DNA of 64,000 nt from Phenylobacterium sp. GTDB lineage: Bacteria > Pseudomonadota > Alphaproteobacteria > Caulobacterales > Caulobacteraceae. The position numbers and the translations under genes are program-made. Below the pieces are notes generated by a model. That model was not told the origin of the DNA, searched no databases, and was given only the letters and a program-made list of their open reading frames with translations. The DNA lies in contig NZ_SCVD01000025.1 in assembly GCF_004297125.1 (NCBI RefSeq), positions 1 to 64,000 of the forward strand, written 5' to 3'. Positions 44,576 through 56,172 of this stretch are shown one piece after another (the first letter of the stretch is position 1; every line of letters starts with the position of its first letter).

Positions 44576-47029
44576 ATGAGCGAAACGTCGCGCGCGGGAA
44601 TCGAAGGGCGGATCCTGGAGCTGGGCGACCGCCTGGTGGAGGTCGAGGCTCCGGCCCACTTCACCAATGCGCGGGCCGAAGCCTGGATCGACTGGGCCGG
44701 CGGACGGACCGACCTGGCCGCCGCCATCCTGCAATACGCCTATACCCTGGCCGGCAAGGCGCAGGCCAAGGGCCTGACCAAGGACCTGAAGAGCCGCACC
44801 CGGTTCCGCGAGGCGATCACGGAGGCGATGATGCTGGGCCTGGTGGCGCTGACGCCCGCCGCCGAGCCGCTCCGCGTCCTGGAGGCTGGGGCCGGCGCGC
44901 TCGACCGCATGACCGCGTCCCAGCGGGGCCGCGAGGCCGCTCAGGCGGCGGCGGGGCTGATGGGCGCGCGCCTGCAGGCCGTGATGGACGCGGTCCTGCG
45001 CTGCGAGGGCGGGCCCGAGGCCTGCGCCGACCCCGCCCGCAACACCAGCCTGGCCCGGGCCACGGAGGCCGCCCGGGCTGCGGGCGCGGCCGACGCCACC
45101 ATCCTGGAGGCCATCGCGCTGGCCCGCGCCGGCGAGATGGAGTGGCTCTGCGCCGCCCCGCCGCCCGCGCCCATGACGCCGGTGGTGGCGCTGGCCGCCG
45201 AAGGCCCTGCCCTCGCCCGCGCCGCCTGGACCACCGGCCGGGTGATCGCCGCCCCCGACGCGGCGGCCGCGGCCGCCATCGCCGAGGCCGCCGCCCTGCC
45301 CGCCGTCGGCGTTGAGCTGATGGCTTTCTGGCGCGACGGCGCCTTCGATGACGCCGCCTTCGCCGAGGCGGCGAAGCTGGCCGCGACGGCGCTGGGCGCG
45401 GAGGCCGAAGGGCCGATGCTGTTCGGACTGGGCGGGCTGGGCGAATGGCTGGTCGCCCAGGGTTTCGACTACGACAGCGAAGAAGCGCGCCAGGCGGCCC
45501 GCAACCTGTTCCAGGCGGCGCGCGACGCGACCGACGACCTGGGCCTGGACCTTCGCTTCGGCCTGATCAGCGACCCCGAACTGGCGCTGCGGCTGGGCGT
45601 CCGGCTGGACGCGGCGCCCTGGGCCGGCCCGGTCACCGTCGCCGAGACCGCCGACGGCGAAACCGTCCGGGTGCTGTCGGAAGCCGCCATGCTGGGCGTC
45701 GCGGCCACGGGCGCGGACCTGGCGGCGGTGCGCGACGCCCTGCTGGGCCACCGCGGCCTGTCCGACGCGCCGGCGGTGAACCACCAGGCGCTGACCGCGC
45801 GGGGCTTCACCAGCCTGGAGATCGCCGCCGCCGAGGCCGAACTGCCGTTCGTGCGCAGCCTGGCGCGGGCCTTCGCGCCCACCGTGGTCGGCGAGGGCTT
45901 CCTGCGCGACGTACTGGGCGCGACGCCCGAGCAACTGGCCGATCCGGGCCTGGACGTCCTGGCTCTGGCCGGCTTCGACGCGGACGAGATCGCGCGGGCC
46001 GAGGTCCACGCGCTGGGCGGCGACAGCTTGGCGGACGCGGACGTCCTGACCGAGGACCAGCGGCTGGTCCTGCGCGGCGCGGGCGACCTGCCCCCGGCCG
46101 CCGAGACCGCGATGCTGGGCGCGCTTGCGCCGATCCTCGACGTTCCGCCGGTCCTGGAACTCACCCTGCCCTGGGAGGCCACCCTCGCAGAGGTCGAAGC
46201 CATGATTTCGGCGTGCGAGGTGGCGATCCGCGTTCGCCGCGCGCCGGGCCCGGCCGCCCTCGCCCTCGACATCCCGCCGGTGGCCGACCGTCCGGTCCGC
46301 GCGCCCGCCGCGCCGCAGCCGGAAGAACGGATCGTGGAGCGCATCGTCGAGCGCGAGCGCACCCGCCAGAAGCTGCCGGACCGGCGCAAGGGCTACATCC
46401 AGAAGGCCAGCGTCGGCGGCCACAAGGTCTATCTGCACACCGGCGAGTACGACGACGGCCAGCTCGGCGAGATCTTCATCGACATGCACAAGGAAGGCGC
46501 CGCCTTTCGCTCGCTGATGAACAACTTCGCGATCGCGATCTCGATCGGCCTGCAATACGGCGTGCCGCTGGACGAGTTCGTGGACGCCTTCGTCTTCACC
46601 CGCTTCGAGCCGGCGGGGTCCGTGACGGGCAACGACACGGTGAAGTCGGCGACCTCGATCCTGGACTACATCTTCCGCGAGCTGGGGATCAGCTACCTGG
46701 GCCGCAACGAGCTGGCCAGCGCCGACCCGGGCGAGCTCAACGCCGACGGCCTGGGCCGCGGCAAGGCCGACGCCGTCGCCGCCGACGACGCAGAGCCGAT
46801 CCCGCAGCCGGCGTCGCGCTTCATCTCCCGCGGCTTCGCCCGCGGCGCGGCGCCCGACAACCTCGTCTTCCTGCCCTCCGCGAACCGGGGCGCCGGCCCT
46901 GCGGCCCTGGCCGCGGCCGAGGTCTGCGCCGCCTGCGGCGACATCGCCGTGGTGAAGAAGGGCCAGGCGCTGATCTGCGAGACCTGCGGGACGCGCGCAG
47001 GCCGCTTGCCCGAGGACCAGACGGGTTAG
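44576..47029 (+). CDS. TSCPD-domain protein with NrdJ-like C-terminus
   Basis: C-terminus [85 protein letters not shown]...[26 protein letters not shown] resembles the class II RNR C-terminus; N-terminal half is helical and not recognisably RNR. Confidence 0.82.
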   Translation: MSETSRAGIEGRILELGDRLVEVEAPAHFTNARAEAWIDWAGGRTDLAAAILQYAYTLAGKAQAKGLTKDLKSRTRFREAITEAMMLGLVALTPAAEPLRVLEAGAGALDRMTASQRGREAAQAAAGLMGARLQAVMDAVLRCEGGPEACADPARNTSLARATEAARAAGAADATILEAIALARAGEMEWLCAAPPPAPMTPVVALAAEGPALARAAWTTGRVIAAPDAAAAAAIAEAAALPAVGVELMAFWRDGAFDDAAFAEAAKLAATALGAEAEGPMLFGLGGLGEWLVAQGFDYDSEEARQAARNLFQAARDATDDLGLDLRFGLISDPELALRLGVRLDAAPWAGPVTVAETADGETVRVLSEAAMLGVAATGADLAAVRDALLGHRGLSDAPAVNHQALTARGFTSLEIAAAEAELPFVRSLARAFAPTVVGEGFLRDVLGATPEQLADPGLDVLALAGFDADEIARAEVHALGGDSLADADVLTEDQRLVLRGAGDLPPAAETAMLGALAPILDVPPVLELTLPWEATLAEVEAMISACEVAIRVRRAPGPAALALDIPPVADRPVRAPAAPQPEERIVERIVERERTRQKLPDRRKGYIQKASVGGHKVYLHTGEYDDGQLGEIFIDMHKEGAAFRSLMNNFAIAISIGLQYGVPLDEFVDAFVFTRFEPAGSVTGNDTVKSATSILDYIFRELGISYLGRNELASADPGELNADGLGRGKADAVAADDAEPIPQPASRFISRGFARGAAPDNLVFLPSANRGAGPAALAAAEVCAACGDIAVVKKGQALICETCGTRAGRLPEDQTG

Positions 47030-47130
47030 AACGTCGCAGCTAAGAGCCTGGAAGTTACCGCGATTTAAGTGGCGTCGCAGGGGCGCAGCGGGCACAGGTG
47101 ACAGCGAGACTGCAAGGAAAAGCCGCTCTG

Positions 47131-48153
47131 ATGTTGCGTATGACCCGCTTTCTGGCCGCCACGGCCGCCCTCGTCGCGATCGTCCCGATCGCCGGGCGCG
47201 CGATGGCCGGCGAGAAGGAAATCCGGCGTCAGGACTCGTTTGGCGGCTCGTGCGTGAAATGCGAGCTGTCGGGCCGCAACATGTCGGGCGCCCGGATCAT
47301 CGGCGCCAATTTCTCGGGCGCGACCATGATGGGCGCCAATCTGCGCGACGCCAAGTTTCTCGCGTCGGTGTTCGTCGGCGCCGACCTCACCAAGGCCGAC
47401 CTCAGCGATTCCGCGATGACCGGCGCGAACTTCTCCGGCGCCAATCTCACCAGCGCCCGCCTCAGTTCCAGCGAGGCCAACGGCGTGGTGTTCAGCGCCG
47501 CCAACCTGACCCGGGCCGACTTGTCGGACGCCCAGGCCACGGGGGCCAACTTCCGCAAGGCGATCCTCGTGGGCGCGGTCCTGCGCTCGGCCACGCTGCA
47601 CGGTGTCGTCTTCGACAGCGCCGACCTGTCGCGCGCCACGCTGACCGACGTGGAGGCCACCGGCGCCAACTTCGTGCGGGCGCGCCTGACGGGCGCCAAC
47701 CTGCGCTCGGCCGAACTGACCGCCGCCAACTTCAGCCGTGTCGACGCGCAAGGCGCGGTGTTCCAGGATGCAGACCTGAGCAACGCCAGCCTGTCGTACG
47801 GGACCTTCAGCCACGCCTCGTTCCGCTCGGCGGACCTCAGCAACGCCAACCTGACCGGCTCGACCTTCGACGGCGCCGATTTCCGCGACGCCGACCTCTC
47901 GCGCACCGCCCTGAACGGCGTCGACCTGTCCAACGCCCGCGGCCTGACCCAGGACCAGATGGACGATGCCTGCGGCGACAGCCGCACCCGGGCCCCGCGC
48001 GGCCTGACCGTGCGGATCTGCAGCGGCGTGCGGATGATCATGCGCCACGACGCGCCGAAGCCGGCGATGCGCATGGTCCCGGCGATGCCGGCGGTTCCCG
48101 TCCCGCCGGTCCCGCCGGCCGAGCCGCGCTACATCATCTCGATCCAGCGCTGA
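47131..48153 (+). CDS. Exported pentapeptide-repeat protein
   Basis: Signal peptide then many A(D/N)LSxA pentapeptides (GANFSGATMMGANLRDAKF...SADLSNANLTGSTFDGADFRDADLS). Confidence 0.92.
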   Translation: MLRMTRFLAATAALVAIVPIAGRAMAGEKEIRRQDSFGGSCVKCELSGRNMSGARIIGANFSGATMMGANLRDAKFLASVFVGADLTKADLSDSAMTGANFSGANLTSARLSSSEANGVVFSAANLTRADLSDAQATGANFRKAILVGAVLRSATLHGVVFDSADLSRATLTDVEATGANFVRARLTGANLRSAELTAANFSRVDAQGAVFQDADLSNASLSYGTFSHASFRSADLSNANLTGSTFDGADFRDADLSRTALNGVDLSNARGLTQDQMDDACGDSRTRAPRGLTVRICSGVRMIMRHDAPKPAMRMVPAMPAVPVPPVPPAEPRYIISIQR

Positions 48154-48165
48154 GCGACGCCGCCG

Positions 48166-49947
48166 CTAGCTTGCCTTGAGCGGCGGCGCGAGGCGAATAT
48201 GCAGTTCTTTCAACTGCCTGTCCTCGACTTCTGACGGCGCATTCATCATCAGGTCCTGGCCCTGCTGGTTCAGCGGGAAGGCGATGACCTCGCGGATCGC
48301 GACCTGGCCGGCCAACAGCATGACGATCCGGTCGATGCCGGGCGCGAGGCCGCCGTGGGGCGGCGCGCCGTGCCGGAACGCGTTCAGCATGCCGCCGAAC
48401 TGCTCCTCCACCACCTCCGGCCCGTAGCCGGCGGTCTCGAAGGCCTTCAACATGATCTCCGGCAGGTGGTTCCGGATCGCGCCCGAGCACAGCTCGTAGC
48501 CGTTGCAGACGATGTCGTACTGGTAGGCCAGGATGTCGAGCGGGTCCTTGGTGTTCAGGGCCTCCAGCTCGCCCTGCGGCATCGAGAACGGGTTGTGCGA
48601 GAAGTCGACGCGGTTGGTCTCCTCGTTCATCTCGAACATCGGGAAATCGACGATCCAGACGAACTCGAAGCGGTTCTCGTCCACGAGTTGCAGGTCCGTG
48701 CCCACCTTGGTGCGCGCCGAGCCGGCGAACTTGGCGAACACTTTCGGATCGCCCGCCACGAAGAAGGCGGCGTCGCCCTGCCCCATGCCCAGCTGACCCA
48801 TGACCACATCGGTCTTTTCCGGGCCCAGGTTCTTCGCGATCGGGCCGCCCCAACCGCCCTGGTCCTCGCTCCAGAAGATATAGCCCAGGCCCGGCTGGCC
48901 CTCCCCCTGCGCCCAGCTGTTCATGCGGTCGCAGAACGCCCGGCTGCCCCCCTTCGGCGCGGGGATGCCCCAAACGGCGTTCTTGGCGTCTTCCAGGATG
49001 CGCGCGAACAGCCCAAAGCCGCCGCCCCGGAACGGGTCGGAGACGTCCTGCATGACGATCGGGTTGCGCAGGTCCGGCTTGTCGGTGCCGTACTTGCTCA
49101 TGCACTCTCGGTACGGGATCCGCGGGAACGGGTACGGCGTCACCGGCTTGCCTTCGGAGAACTCCTCGAACACGCCGTGCATCACCGGCTCAATGGCCGC
49201 GAACACGTCCTCTTGGGTGACGAAGCTCATCTCGACGTCGAGCTGGTAGAATTCCAGGCTGCGGTCGGCGCGAAGGTCCTCGTCGCGGAAGCAAGGCGCG
49301 ATCTGGAAGTAGCGGTCGAAGCCCGAGACCATCAGCAGCTGCTTGAACTGCTGCGGCGCCTGCGGCAGCGCATAGAACTTCGACGGGTGCAGCCGCGACG
49401 GCACCAGGAAGTCCCGCGCGCCTTCCGGCGACGAGGCCGTCAGGATCGGCGTCTGGTACTCGAGGAAGCCCTGCCCGATCATCCGGTTGCGGATCGACTG
49501 GATCACCTTGGACCGCAGCACGATGTTCTTGTGCAGGGTCTCGCGCCGCAGGTCGAGGTGGCGGTTCTTCAGCCGGATCTCTTCCGGATAGTCGGGCTCG
49601 CCGAACACCGGCAGCGGCAGCTCGGCGGCCTCCGATAGAACCGCGATCTCCTTGACCCGGATCTCGACCTCGCCGGTGGGGAGGTTGGCGTTCACGGTGT
49701 CGCCGGAACGGGCCACGACCTCGCCGTCCACCCGGATCACGCTCTCGGCGCGCAGGCGTTCGACGACACTGAAGCCGGGCGTCTCCGGGCTGATCACCAG
49801 CTGCGTCAGGCCGTAGTGGTCACGCAGGTCGATGAAGACCAGCCCGCCGTGGTCGCGCTTGCGGTGGATCCAGCCGGAGAGGCGGACCGTCTTGCCGGTG
49901 TCGGCGGCGCGAAGCGCGCCGCAGGTATGGGTGCGGTAGGCGTGCAT
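48166..49947 (-). CDS. aspS: Aspartyl-tRNA synthetase
   Basis: [78 protein letters not shown]. Confidence 0.97.
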   Translation of the reverse strand: MHAYRTHTCGALRAADTGKTVRLSGWIHRKRDHGGLVFIDLRDHYGLTQLVISPETPGFSVVERLRAESVIRVDGEVVARSGDTVNANLPTGEVEIRVKEIAVLSEAAELPLPVFGEPDYPEEIRLKNRHLDLRRETLHKNIVLRSKVIQSIRNRMIGQGFLEYQTPILTASSPEGARDFLVPSRLHPSKFYALPQAPQQFKQLLMVSGFDRYFQIAPCFRDEDLRADRSLEFYQLDVEMSFVTQEDVFAAIEPVMHGVFEEFSEGKPVTPYPFPRIPYRECMSKYGTDKPDLRNPIVMQDVSDPFRGGGFGLFARILEDAKNAVWGIPAPKGGSRAFCDRMNSWAQGEGQPGLGYIFWSEDQGGWGGPIAKNLGPEKTDVVMGQLGMGQGDAAFFVAGDPKVFAKFAGSARTKVGTDLQLVDENRFEFVWIVDFPMFEMNEETNRVDFSHNPFSMPQGELEALNTKDPLDILAYQYDIVCNGYELCSGAIRNHLPEIMLKAFETAGYGPEVVEEQFGGMLNAFRHGAPPHGGLAPGIDRIVMLLAGQVAIREVIAFPLNQQGQDLMMNAPSEVEDRQLKELHIRLAPPLKAS

Positions 49948-50088
49948 TTTTCTTGGGGAAATCAGCTGATTTACGAGGCGCGGAAGGGCGCATGGGGCGC
50001 CCCGAAAGTCAAGGCGCGCTGGGCCGCGAAGCGCTTGACACCGGGCGCGAGCAACCTTCCCATCGCGCGGTCTGTTCGGGGATCTCCA

Positions 50089-51543
50089 GTGAACAAAGCT
50101 TTCGGGACCGCGCTCGCGGTGCTCGCCAGCGCAAGCCTCGCCGCCTGCGCCACCACCACGCCCAAGCCGTCGGCCGGCAAGAGCCCGCCCGCCGGATCGT
50201 CGTCCCAGCCCGCGGCGCCCCTGGCGAAGGGGCTGGACCCGGCCCAGTCGAAGGATCCATTCCCGTCCACCTACCGCCCTCTGCCCGGCCGCAACCTGGC
50301 CTTGGTAGGCGCCACAGTGCTGACCGGCGCGGGAACCCAGATCGAGAACGGCACGGTGCTGATCCGCGATGGCCGCATCGCCGCGGTCGGCGCGGGCCTT
50401 GCCGTGCCCGCGGGCTACGAGACCGTCGACGCGCGCGGCAAGTGGGTCACCCCCGGCCTGATCGACACCCACTCGCACGCCGGCGTCTATCCCTCGCCCG
50501 AGGTGCAGGCGCACTCGGACGGCAACGAGGCGACCGATCCCAATACCGCCCAGGTCTGGGCCGAGCATTCCGTCTGGCCGCAGGACCCCACCTTCAACCT
50601 GGCCCGCGCCGGCGGGGTGACCACGCTCCTGGTGCTGCCGGGCTCGGCCAACCTCTTCGGCGGCCGCGGCGTGACGCTTCGCAACATTCCCGCCCGCACG
50701 GTGCAGGACATGAAGTTCCCGGGCGCGCCCTACACGCTGAAGATGGCCTGCGGCGAGAACCCCAAGCGGGTCTATGGCTCCAAGAACCGCTCCCCCTCCA
50801 CGCGGATGGGCAATGTGGCGGGCTATCGGACCGCCTGGATCAACGCCGCCGACTACAAGCGCAAGTGGGACGACTACCGCGCCAAGGCGGCCAAGGGTGA
50901 GAAAGCCGACCCGCCTAAGCGCGACCTGCAGCTCGACACCCTGGTGGGCGTGCTGAACGGCGAGATCCTGGTTGAGAACCACTGCTACCGGGCCGACGAG
51001 ATGGCCCAGATGATCGATATCTCGAAGGAGTTCGGCTACCACATCACTGCGTTCCACCATACGGTCGAGGCCTACAAGATCGCCGACCTGCTGGCGAAGA
51101 ACGACATCTGCGCCGCCACCTGGACCAACTGGTGGGGCTCGAAGCTGGAGATGAACGACTCGATCGAGGCGAACGTCCCGCTGGTGGAAGCCGCCGGGGC
51201 CTGCGCGATCATCAAGTCTGACGATCCGGACCTGATCCAGCGGCTGAACCAGGAAGCCGCCGAGGCCCTGGCCGCCGGCCGCGCCGCGGGCCTCTCGATA
51301 ACCGAGGCCCAGGCCATCCGCTGGATCACCGCCAACCCGGCCAAAGCCCTGGGCATCCTGGCCGAGACCGGCACCCTCGAAGCCGGCAAGCGGGCCGACG
51401 TGACGCTCTGGGACTCCAATCCCTTCTCGATCTACGCGCGCGCCCAGCGGGTCTGGATCGACGGCGGCCTCGCCTACGACCGGACCGATCCGCGGTTCCA
51501 GTCCCGATCCGACTTCGAACTCGGCCAGGAGGGCCGCCGATGA
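50089..51543 (+). CDS. Metal-dependent amidohydrolase (lipoprotein-like N-terminus)
   Basis: GTG start; ASASLAAC lipobox-like; [11 protein letters not shown] (HxH), [15 protein letters not shown]. Confidence 0.88.
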   Translation: MNKAFGTALAVLASASLAACATTTPKPSAGKSPPAGSSSQPAAPLAKGLDPAQSKDPFPSTYRPLPGRNLALVGATVLTGAGTQIENGTVLIRDGRIAAVGAGLAVPAGYETVDARGKWVTPGLIDTHSHAGVYPSPEVQAHSDGNEATDPNTAQVWAEHSVWPQDPTFNLARAGGVTTLLVLPGSANLFGGRGVTLRNIPARTVQDMKFPGAPYTLKMACGENPKRVYGSKNRSPSTRMGNVAGYRTAWINAADYKRKWDDYRAKAAKGEKADPPKRDLQLDTLVGVLNGEILVENHCYRADEMAQMIDISKEFGYHITAFHHTVEAYKIADLLAKNDICAATWTNWWGSKLEMNDSIEANVPLVEAAGACAIIKSDDPDLIQRLNQEAAEALAAGRAAGLSITEAQAIRWITANPAKALGILAETGTLEAGKRADVTLWDSNPFSIYARAQRVWIDGGLAYDRTDPRFQSRSDFELGQEGRR

Positions 51544-52892
51544 TCCGCCGCCTCGCCTCCCTGCTGGCCGCGACGGCGATCGTCGCCGTTCCCGGCAGCG
51601 CCCTGGCCGCCACGGTGGCCATCGTCAACGCCCGCATCCAGAACCCCGGCGCGGCCGAGATTCCCAACGGCACGGTCGTGATCCGCGACGGCAAGATCGT
51701 CTCGGTCAGCGCCAGCGCCGCCACCCCCGCCGGCGCCCAGGTGGTGGACGCTAAGGGCGGCGTTCTCACCCCCGGATTCGTGGCCGTGAACAGCATGCTG
51801 GGCGCGGTGGAAGTCTCGGCGGTCGGCGATGACGTCGACGTCAACACCCCGGATCTGGGGGCGGCGTTCGACGTGCAGTACGCGCTCAACCCTGACTCCG
51901 TCGTGATCCCCGTCGCCCGGCTGGGCGGTATCACCAGCGCGGTGGTCACCCCCCGGGCCGAGGGCGGCCAGGGCGGCGCGGGCGAGCACGACGACAGCGG
52001 CGTCGAGGCCACCTCGGGCGCTCCCGCCTCCGAGAACGCCCACCACCTGTTCGCCGGCCAGGCGGCGGTGATCCAGCTCGCCCGCGGCCCGGACATGCTG
52101 CTGAAGGCCAAGGTGGCCATGGTCAGCCCGTTCGGCGACGCCGGCGCCAAGGTGGCCGGCGGCGCGCGCGGCGCGCAGTACGTCCTGCTCAAGGAAGCGC
52201 TGGAAGACGTTCGCGCCTACATGCGCAACCGCGCCGCCTACGAGCGCGCCGGCTACCGCGACCTGTCGCTGTCGCGCGCCGACCTCGAGGCGCTGATCCC
52301 CGTCGTGCAAGGTCAGATGCCCCTGATCGCCGTCGCCAACAAGGCCTCGGACATCCGCACGGTCCTGAAGCTGGCCAGGGACGAGAAGCTCAAGCTGATC
52401 CTGTCCGGCGCCGCCGAGGCCTGGCGCGTGGCGCCCGAGATCGCGGCGGCCGGCGTGCCGGTGATCCTGAACCCCGTCCTGGATCGTCCGACCAGCTTCG
52501 AGACCCTGGGCTCGACCCTGGAGAACGCCGCTCGCCTGGAAGCCACCGGCGTCACGGTGGCGATCGAGGGCAACAGCGGCGCGCACCGGGCGCACGAGAT
52601 GCGCTACAACGCCGGCATCGCGGTCGCCAACGGCATGACCAAGGCCGGCGCCCTGGCCGCCGTCACCATCAACCCCGCCAGGATCTTCGGCGTCGCGGGC
52701 CGCGTGGGCTCGCTGGAGCCCGGCAAGGACGCCGATCTGGTGATCTGGTCCGGCGACCCCTTCGAGCCGCTGTCGAAGCCCCAGTTCATCCTGGTGCGCG
52801 GCGAAAGCCAGCCGCTCCGCTCCCGCCAGCTCGACCTGCGCGACCGGTACCTCGACCTGAACCGGCCAATGCCTCCGGGGTATTCGCACTAG
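51540..52892 (+). CDS. Amidohydrolase-family protein, HxH motif lost
   Basis: [33 protein letters not shown]...[14 protein letters not shown]...[19 protein letters not shown]; 4-bp ATGA overlap with previous CDS. Confidence 0.88.
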   Translation: MIRRLASLLAATAIVAVPGSALAATVAIVNARIQNPGAAEIPNGTVVIRDGKIVSVSASAATPAGAQVVDAKGGVLTPGFVAVNSMLGAVEVSAVGDDVDVNTPDLGAAFDVQYALNPDSVVIPVARLGGITSAVVTPRAEGGQGGAGEHDDSGVEATSGAPASENAHHLFAGQAAVIQLARGPDMLLKAKVAMVSPFGDAGAKVAGGARGAQYVLLKEALEDVRAYMRNRAAYERAGYRDLSLSRADLEALIPVVQGQMPLIAVANKASDIRTVLKLARDEKLKLILSGAAEAWRVAPEIAAAGVPVILNPVLDRPTSFETLGSTLENAARLEATGVTVAIEGNSGAHRAHEMRYNAGIAVANGMTKAGALAAVTINPARIFGVAGRVGSLEPGKDADLVIWSGDPFEPLSKPQFILVRGESQPLRSRQLDLRDRYLDLNRPMPPGYSH

Positions 52893-52921
52893 GACCGTCC
52901 CCCTCCCTGGAGGGATGGTCC
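52892..52921. terminator. Terminator-like hairpin between convergent genes
   Basis: GGACC gtcc CCCTCC ct GGAGGG at GGTCC nested inverted repeat. Confidence 0.5.
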
Positions 52922-52928
52922 CGCCCAC

Positions 52929-54290
52929 CTACTTCGCCGGATCCACCAGCGCCTGGTAGGTCAGGGTCCGGGACATGGCGCCCAGGTCGTCGCCGCCGGT
53001 GCCGCCGAGCCGCTGGATCATGCCCACGAAGATCAGGTCGTTCTTGGGATCGACCCAGAACCAGGTGCCGGCCGCGCCGCCCCAGCTCATCGTGCCGTCA
53101 CCTTCGAGGCTGCCGGCCTCACGGGCGTCCTTGATCACCATGAAGTCGAGGCCGAAACCGACGGCCTCGTTGAAGCGGCTGACGCCGTTCCCGTTTGAAG
53201 CGACCAGCGCATCCTTCGAGATCACGTTCGTGCCCATCAGTTCGACCGAGGCCGGCGACAGGATGCGCACGCCGTCGAGCACGCCCTTGTTGGCGATCAT
53301 CTGGGCGAAGCGCGCATAGTCCATGGTCGTGCCCACCAGGCCGCCGCCGCCCGATTCCATCGCGGGCGCGGCCAGGTAGGTCGGCATCGGATTGCCGAAG
53401 AGGTTCACCGCCTCCTCGACCTTCTTGGTCTCGCGGTTGGCCATGTAGACAGTGGCCAGACGGCTGGCCTTGTCGGCCGGCACGAAGAAGGCGGTGTCGT
53501 TCATCTTCAGCGGCTTGAAGACCCGCTGTTCCAGGAACTGCCCCAGGGTCTGGCCCGAGATCCGCTCGACGATGGCGCCCTGGATGTCGACCGACGACGA
53601 GTAGCGCCACGACGCGCCCGGCTGGAAGATCAGGGGGATGGTGGCCGTGCGGTCGATCATGTCCTTGAGGCCGTTGGCGCCCAGGACCCCCTTCTCGCGG
53701 TACAGCTTGTCCACCGGATGCTCGTCCTGCAGGCCGTACCCGAAGCCCGCCGTGTGGCTCATGATCTCGCGCATGGTCGGCGGGCGCTTCATGTCCTCCA
53801 GCACCATCGTGCCGTCGGGATTGACCGTCTTCACCACCTGCAGGGTCTTGAACTCGGGAATGAAGCGGGTGACCGGATCGTCCAGGCGCCACTTGCCCTC
53901 CTCGAAGAGGATCATCATGGCGACCCCCGTGATCGGCTTGGTCATCGAGTAGATGCGGAAGATCGTGTCCTCGGTCATCGGGGCGCCGGTGGCCCAGCTC
54001 TTCTTGCCGTAGGTCTTGTAGCTGACGATCTTGCCGTGGCGGGCCAGCAGCGTGATCATCCCGGGGATGCGGCCCTGGGCCACTGCGCCGCTCATATAGG
54101 CGTCCAGCCGGGCGAGGCGGGCGCTGTCGAAGCCCAGCGCTTCGGGGCTGGCGGCGGGCGAGAGGCCGGCGGCGGCTTTGGCCGCGGCGGTCGGCTTCTT
54201 CACCGCCTGGGCGTAGCCCACGCCCGCCGGCGTGAGGGCCAGCGAAACGGCCGTCAGCGCGACGGCGAGGCGGGTGGTCGTGCGCAGCAT
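52929..54290 (-). CDS. Serine hydrolase (beta-lactamase/class C PBP family)
   Basis: Signal peptide; SMTKPITGVAMMILFEEGKW (SxxK), WRYSSSVDIQGAIVERISG (YxS). Confidence 0.92.
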   Translation of the reverse strand: MLRTTTRLAVALTAVSLALTPAGVGYAQAVKKPTAAAKAAAGLSPAASPEALGFDSARLARLDAYMSGAVAQGRIPGMITLLARHGKIVSYKTYGKKSWATGAPMTEDTIFRIYSMTKPITGVAMMILFEEGKWRLDDPVTRFIPEFKTLQVVKTVNPDGTMVLEDMKRPPTMREIMSHTAGFGYGLQDEHPVDKLYREKGVLGANGLKDMIDRTATIPLIFQPGASWRYSSSVDIQGAIVERISGQTLGQFLEQRVFKPLKMNDTAFFVPADKASRLATVYMANRETKKVEEAVNLFGNPMPTYLAAPAMESGGGGLVGTTMDYARFAQMIANKGVLDGVRILSPASVELMGTNVISKDALVASNGNGVSRFNEAVGFGLDFMVIKDAREAGSLEGDGTMSWGGAAGTWFWVDPKNDLIFVGMIQRLGGTGGDDLGAMSRTLTYQALVDPAK

Positions 54291-54394
54291 CTAGGGTCCC
54301 CTCCCAAACTGTTGTTGGGTCCGAGCTTAGGGGTCGACAGCTTGGGCGCAAGCGCGGGTGCGTTTCAGCGCGGCAATCCGTTAGTTTGGAGCCC

Positions 54395-54886
54395 ATGAAG
54401 CGACTCCTCATCGTCTGGCATTCGCGGACCGGGGCCGCGCGGGCGATGGCGCAGGCGGCGGCGGGGGGCGCGGCGGCGGAACCGGACGTCGAGGTCCGCG
54501 TGCTGGCCGCGGCGGACGCGGGCCCGGACGACCTGCTGGCGGCCGACGGCTATCTGTTCGCCTGCCCGGAGAACCTCGCCTCCATGTCCGGAGAGATGAA
54601 GGAGTTCTTCGACCGGTCCTACTATCCCGTGCTCGAGAAACTGAGCGGCCGGCCCTATGCCTCGCTGGTCGCGGCGGGCAGCGACGGAACCGGGGCCGCA
54701 CGGCAACTGGCCCGCATCGCCACCGGCTGGCGGCTGAAGCCGATCGCCGACCCGCTCATCGTCGGGACCCACGCCCAGACGCCCGAGGCGATCCTCGCCG
54801 AGAAGGCGCTGGGAGAGGCCGAACTGACGCCCTGTGCGGAGTTAGGCGCCGCCATGGCCGCCGGGTTGGCGATGGGTGTGTTCTAG
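54395..54886 (+). CDS. Flavodoxin-like protein
   Basis: MKRLLIVWHSRTGAARAMAQAAAGG...ADGYLFACPENLASMSGEMKEFFDR. Confidence 0.72.
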   Translation: MKRLLIVWHSRTGAARAMAQAAAGGAAAEPDVEVRVLAAADAGPDDLLAADGYLFACPENLASMSGEMKEFFDRSYYPVLEKLSGRPYASLVAAGSDGTGAARQLARIATGWRLKPIADPLIVGTHAQTPEAILAEKALGEAELTPCAELGAAMAAGLAMGVF

Positions 54887-55057
54887 GCTGCGGACGGGGT
54901 GGATCCCGAAAACGGCCTCGTCGCCGATGACGATAATCGGGGGAAAGTCCGCCGGCGGGCCCGCCATCAGTGCGTCGATCTGCCGGGCGCGCGTTTCCGG
55001 GTCGTCGGCCCAGTCGCCGTCGGTGATCGCGCGCGCCGCCACCGGTTCGTCCGCCAT
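54842..55057 (-). CDS. Small hypothetical protein
   Basis: MADEPVAARAITDGDWADDPETRARQIDALMAGPPADFPPIIVIGDEAVFGIHPVRSL; overlaps the 3' end of the preceding convergent gene. Confidence 0.45.
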   Translation of the reverse strand: MADEPVAARAITDGDWADDPETRARQIDALMAGPPADFPPIIVIGDEAVFGIHPVRSLEHTHRQPGGHGGA

Positions 55058-55170
55058 CGCACCCTCTCCAGCGTGTAGACAAGTCGGATACCCGTCATGC
55101 GGTTCCCAGCCGGTGGCCTGACGAGCCGGCAACGCCGTGCTAAGGTCGCCTCTGGTTCTGGGGGAGGACC

Positions 55171-55836
55171 ATGCTGGGGATCGATCTTACCGCCTTGAAT
55201 TCGGCCGAGCTGCGGCGATTGCTGGAGCGCGCGCGGGAGCGTGGCCAGGACGGCCTGGTCCGCCGGGTGGAGGCCGAGCTGTCCGCCCGGACCGGCCGTC
55301 CGCGGGCCCAGCCCATGCCGATGCCGGCCGCCGCCCCGCCCGTTCGCCGGCGCGGTCCCGCGGTCGCCATCGCGGGGCTCGCCGCGTTCACGGGGGCGGC
55401 GGTGGCCTGGGGCCTGAGCCTCGCGGTTCCGCCGCCGGCGCCGCAACCGCAGCCGCAGCCGCAGCCCGTGGCGCTGACCACCGCCGAACCGGCGCCGCGC
55501 ATCGCGGTGGCGCTGACCACCACGGCGCTCGCGGAACAGGCCGCCGACGCGGCGGCCGAAGCACCCGCAGCGCCGGTCCGGCCGGCCGAGCGGGGGCGCA
55601 ATCCCTGCTACGACCTGCCCACCAACCAGGAGCGGCTGCTCTGCGGCTACCCCAGCCTGGCGATCCAGCACCGCAAGATGAAGGCGGCGCTGGATCGGGC
55701 CCGGGCCAACGGCTCGGACGTCAAGGCCATCGAGGACGCCCAGGCGGCCTGGCAGGCCGGGAGCGTCAACGTCGCCGACCGCACGGTCCTGGGCCAGCGC
55801 TACGCCCGGCGGATCGCCGAGCTGGAGACCGACTAG
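55171..55836 (+). CDS. Hypothetical single-TM protein with C-terminal Cys pair (LprI-like pattern)
   Basis: MLGIDLTALNSAELRRLLERARERG...TM AVAIAGLAAFTGAAVAWGLSL...NPCYDLPTNQERLLCGYPSLAIQHRKM. Confidence 0.65.
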   Translation: MLGIDLTALNSAELRRLLERARERGQDGLVRRVEAELSARTGRPRAQPMPMPAAAPPVRRRGPAVAIAGLAAFTGAAVAWGLSLAVPPPAPQPQPQPQPVALTTAEPAPRIAVALTTTALAEQAADAAAEAPAAPVRPAERGRNPCYDLPTNQERLLCGYPSLAIQHRKMKAALDRARANGSDVKAIEDAQAAWQAGSVNVADRTVLGQRYARRIAELETD

Positions 55837-55839
55837 GGC

Positions 55840-56172
55840 CTAACGGTAGTAGCCGCCGCGATCGTCGTAGCGATAGTCGTAGCGGCCGTGGTCGCGACGA
55901 TCCCAGCCGCGATGGTGATGTCGGTCTCGGCGGTTGTCGTAGCGGTCGTACTGGTCGGGACGGCCGTCACGGTCGCGGTCGCGATTCCATTCACGACGGT
56001 CCGGGATGCCGTCGCGGTCGCTGTCCCGGTAGCCGCGGTCGTAGCGGTAGTCGCGTTCGTAGCCGCCGCGATAGTCGCGGTATTCGCCACGGTATCCGTA
56101 GGGCTGGGCCATGGCGGCGCCGGCGGCGAAGGTCGCGGCCGCTACGGTCAGGCCAAGGATGATCTTCTTCAT
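55840..56172 (-). CDS. Secreted Arg/Asp/Tyr-rich protein
   Basis: Signal peptide MKKIILGLTVAAATFAAGAAMAQ; DSDRDGIPDRREWNRDRDRDGRPDQYDRYDNRRD. Confidence 0.62.
   Translation of the reverse strand: MKKIILGLTVAAATFAAGAAMAQPYGYRGEYRDYRGGYERDYRYDRGYRDSDRDGIPDRREWNRDRDRDGRPDQYDRYDNRRDRHHHRGWDRRDHGRYDYRYDDRGGYYR

Noticed and set aside
44525-47095. 856-aa minus-strand ORF
   Set aside because: Antisense shadow of the TSCPD/NrdJ-like gene; no recognisable motifs.
48166-51060. 964-aa ORF read as one long protein
   Set aside because: Only the part from ATG 49947 is real (aspS); the upstream extension is antisense to the amidohydrolase.
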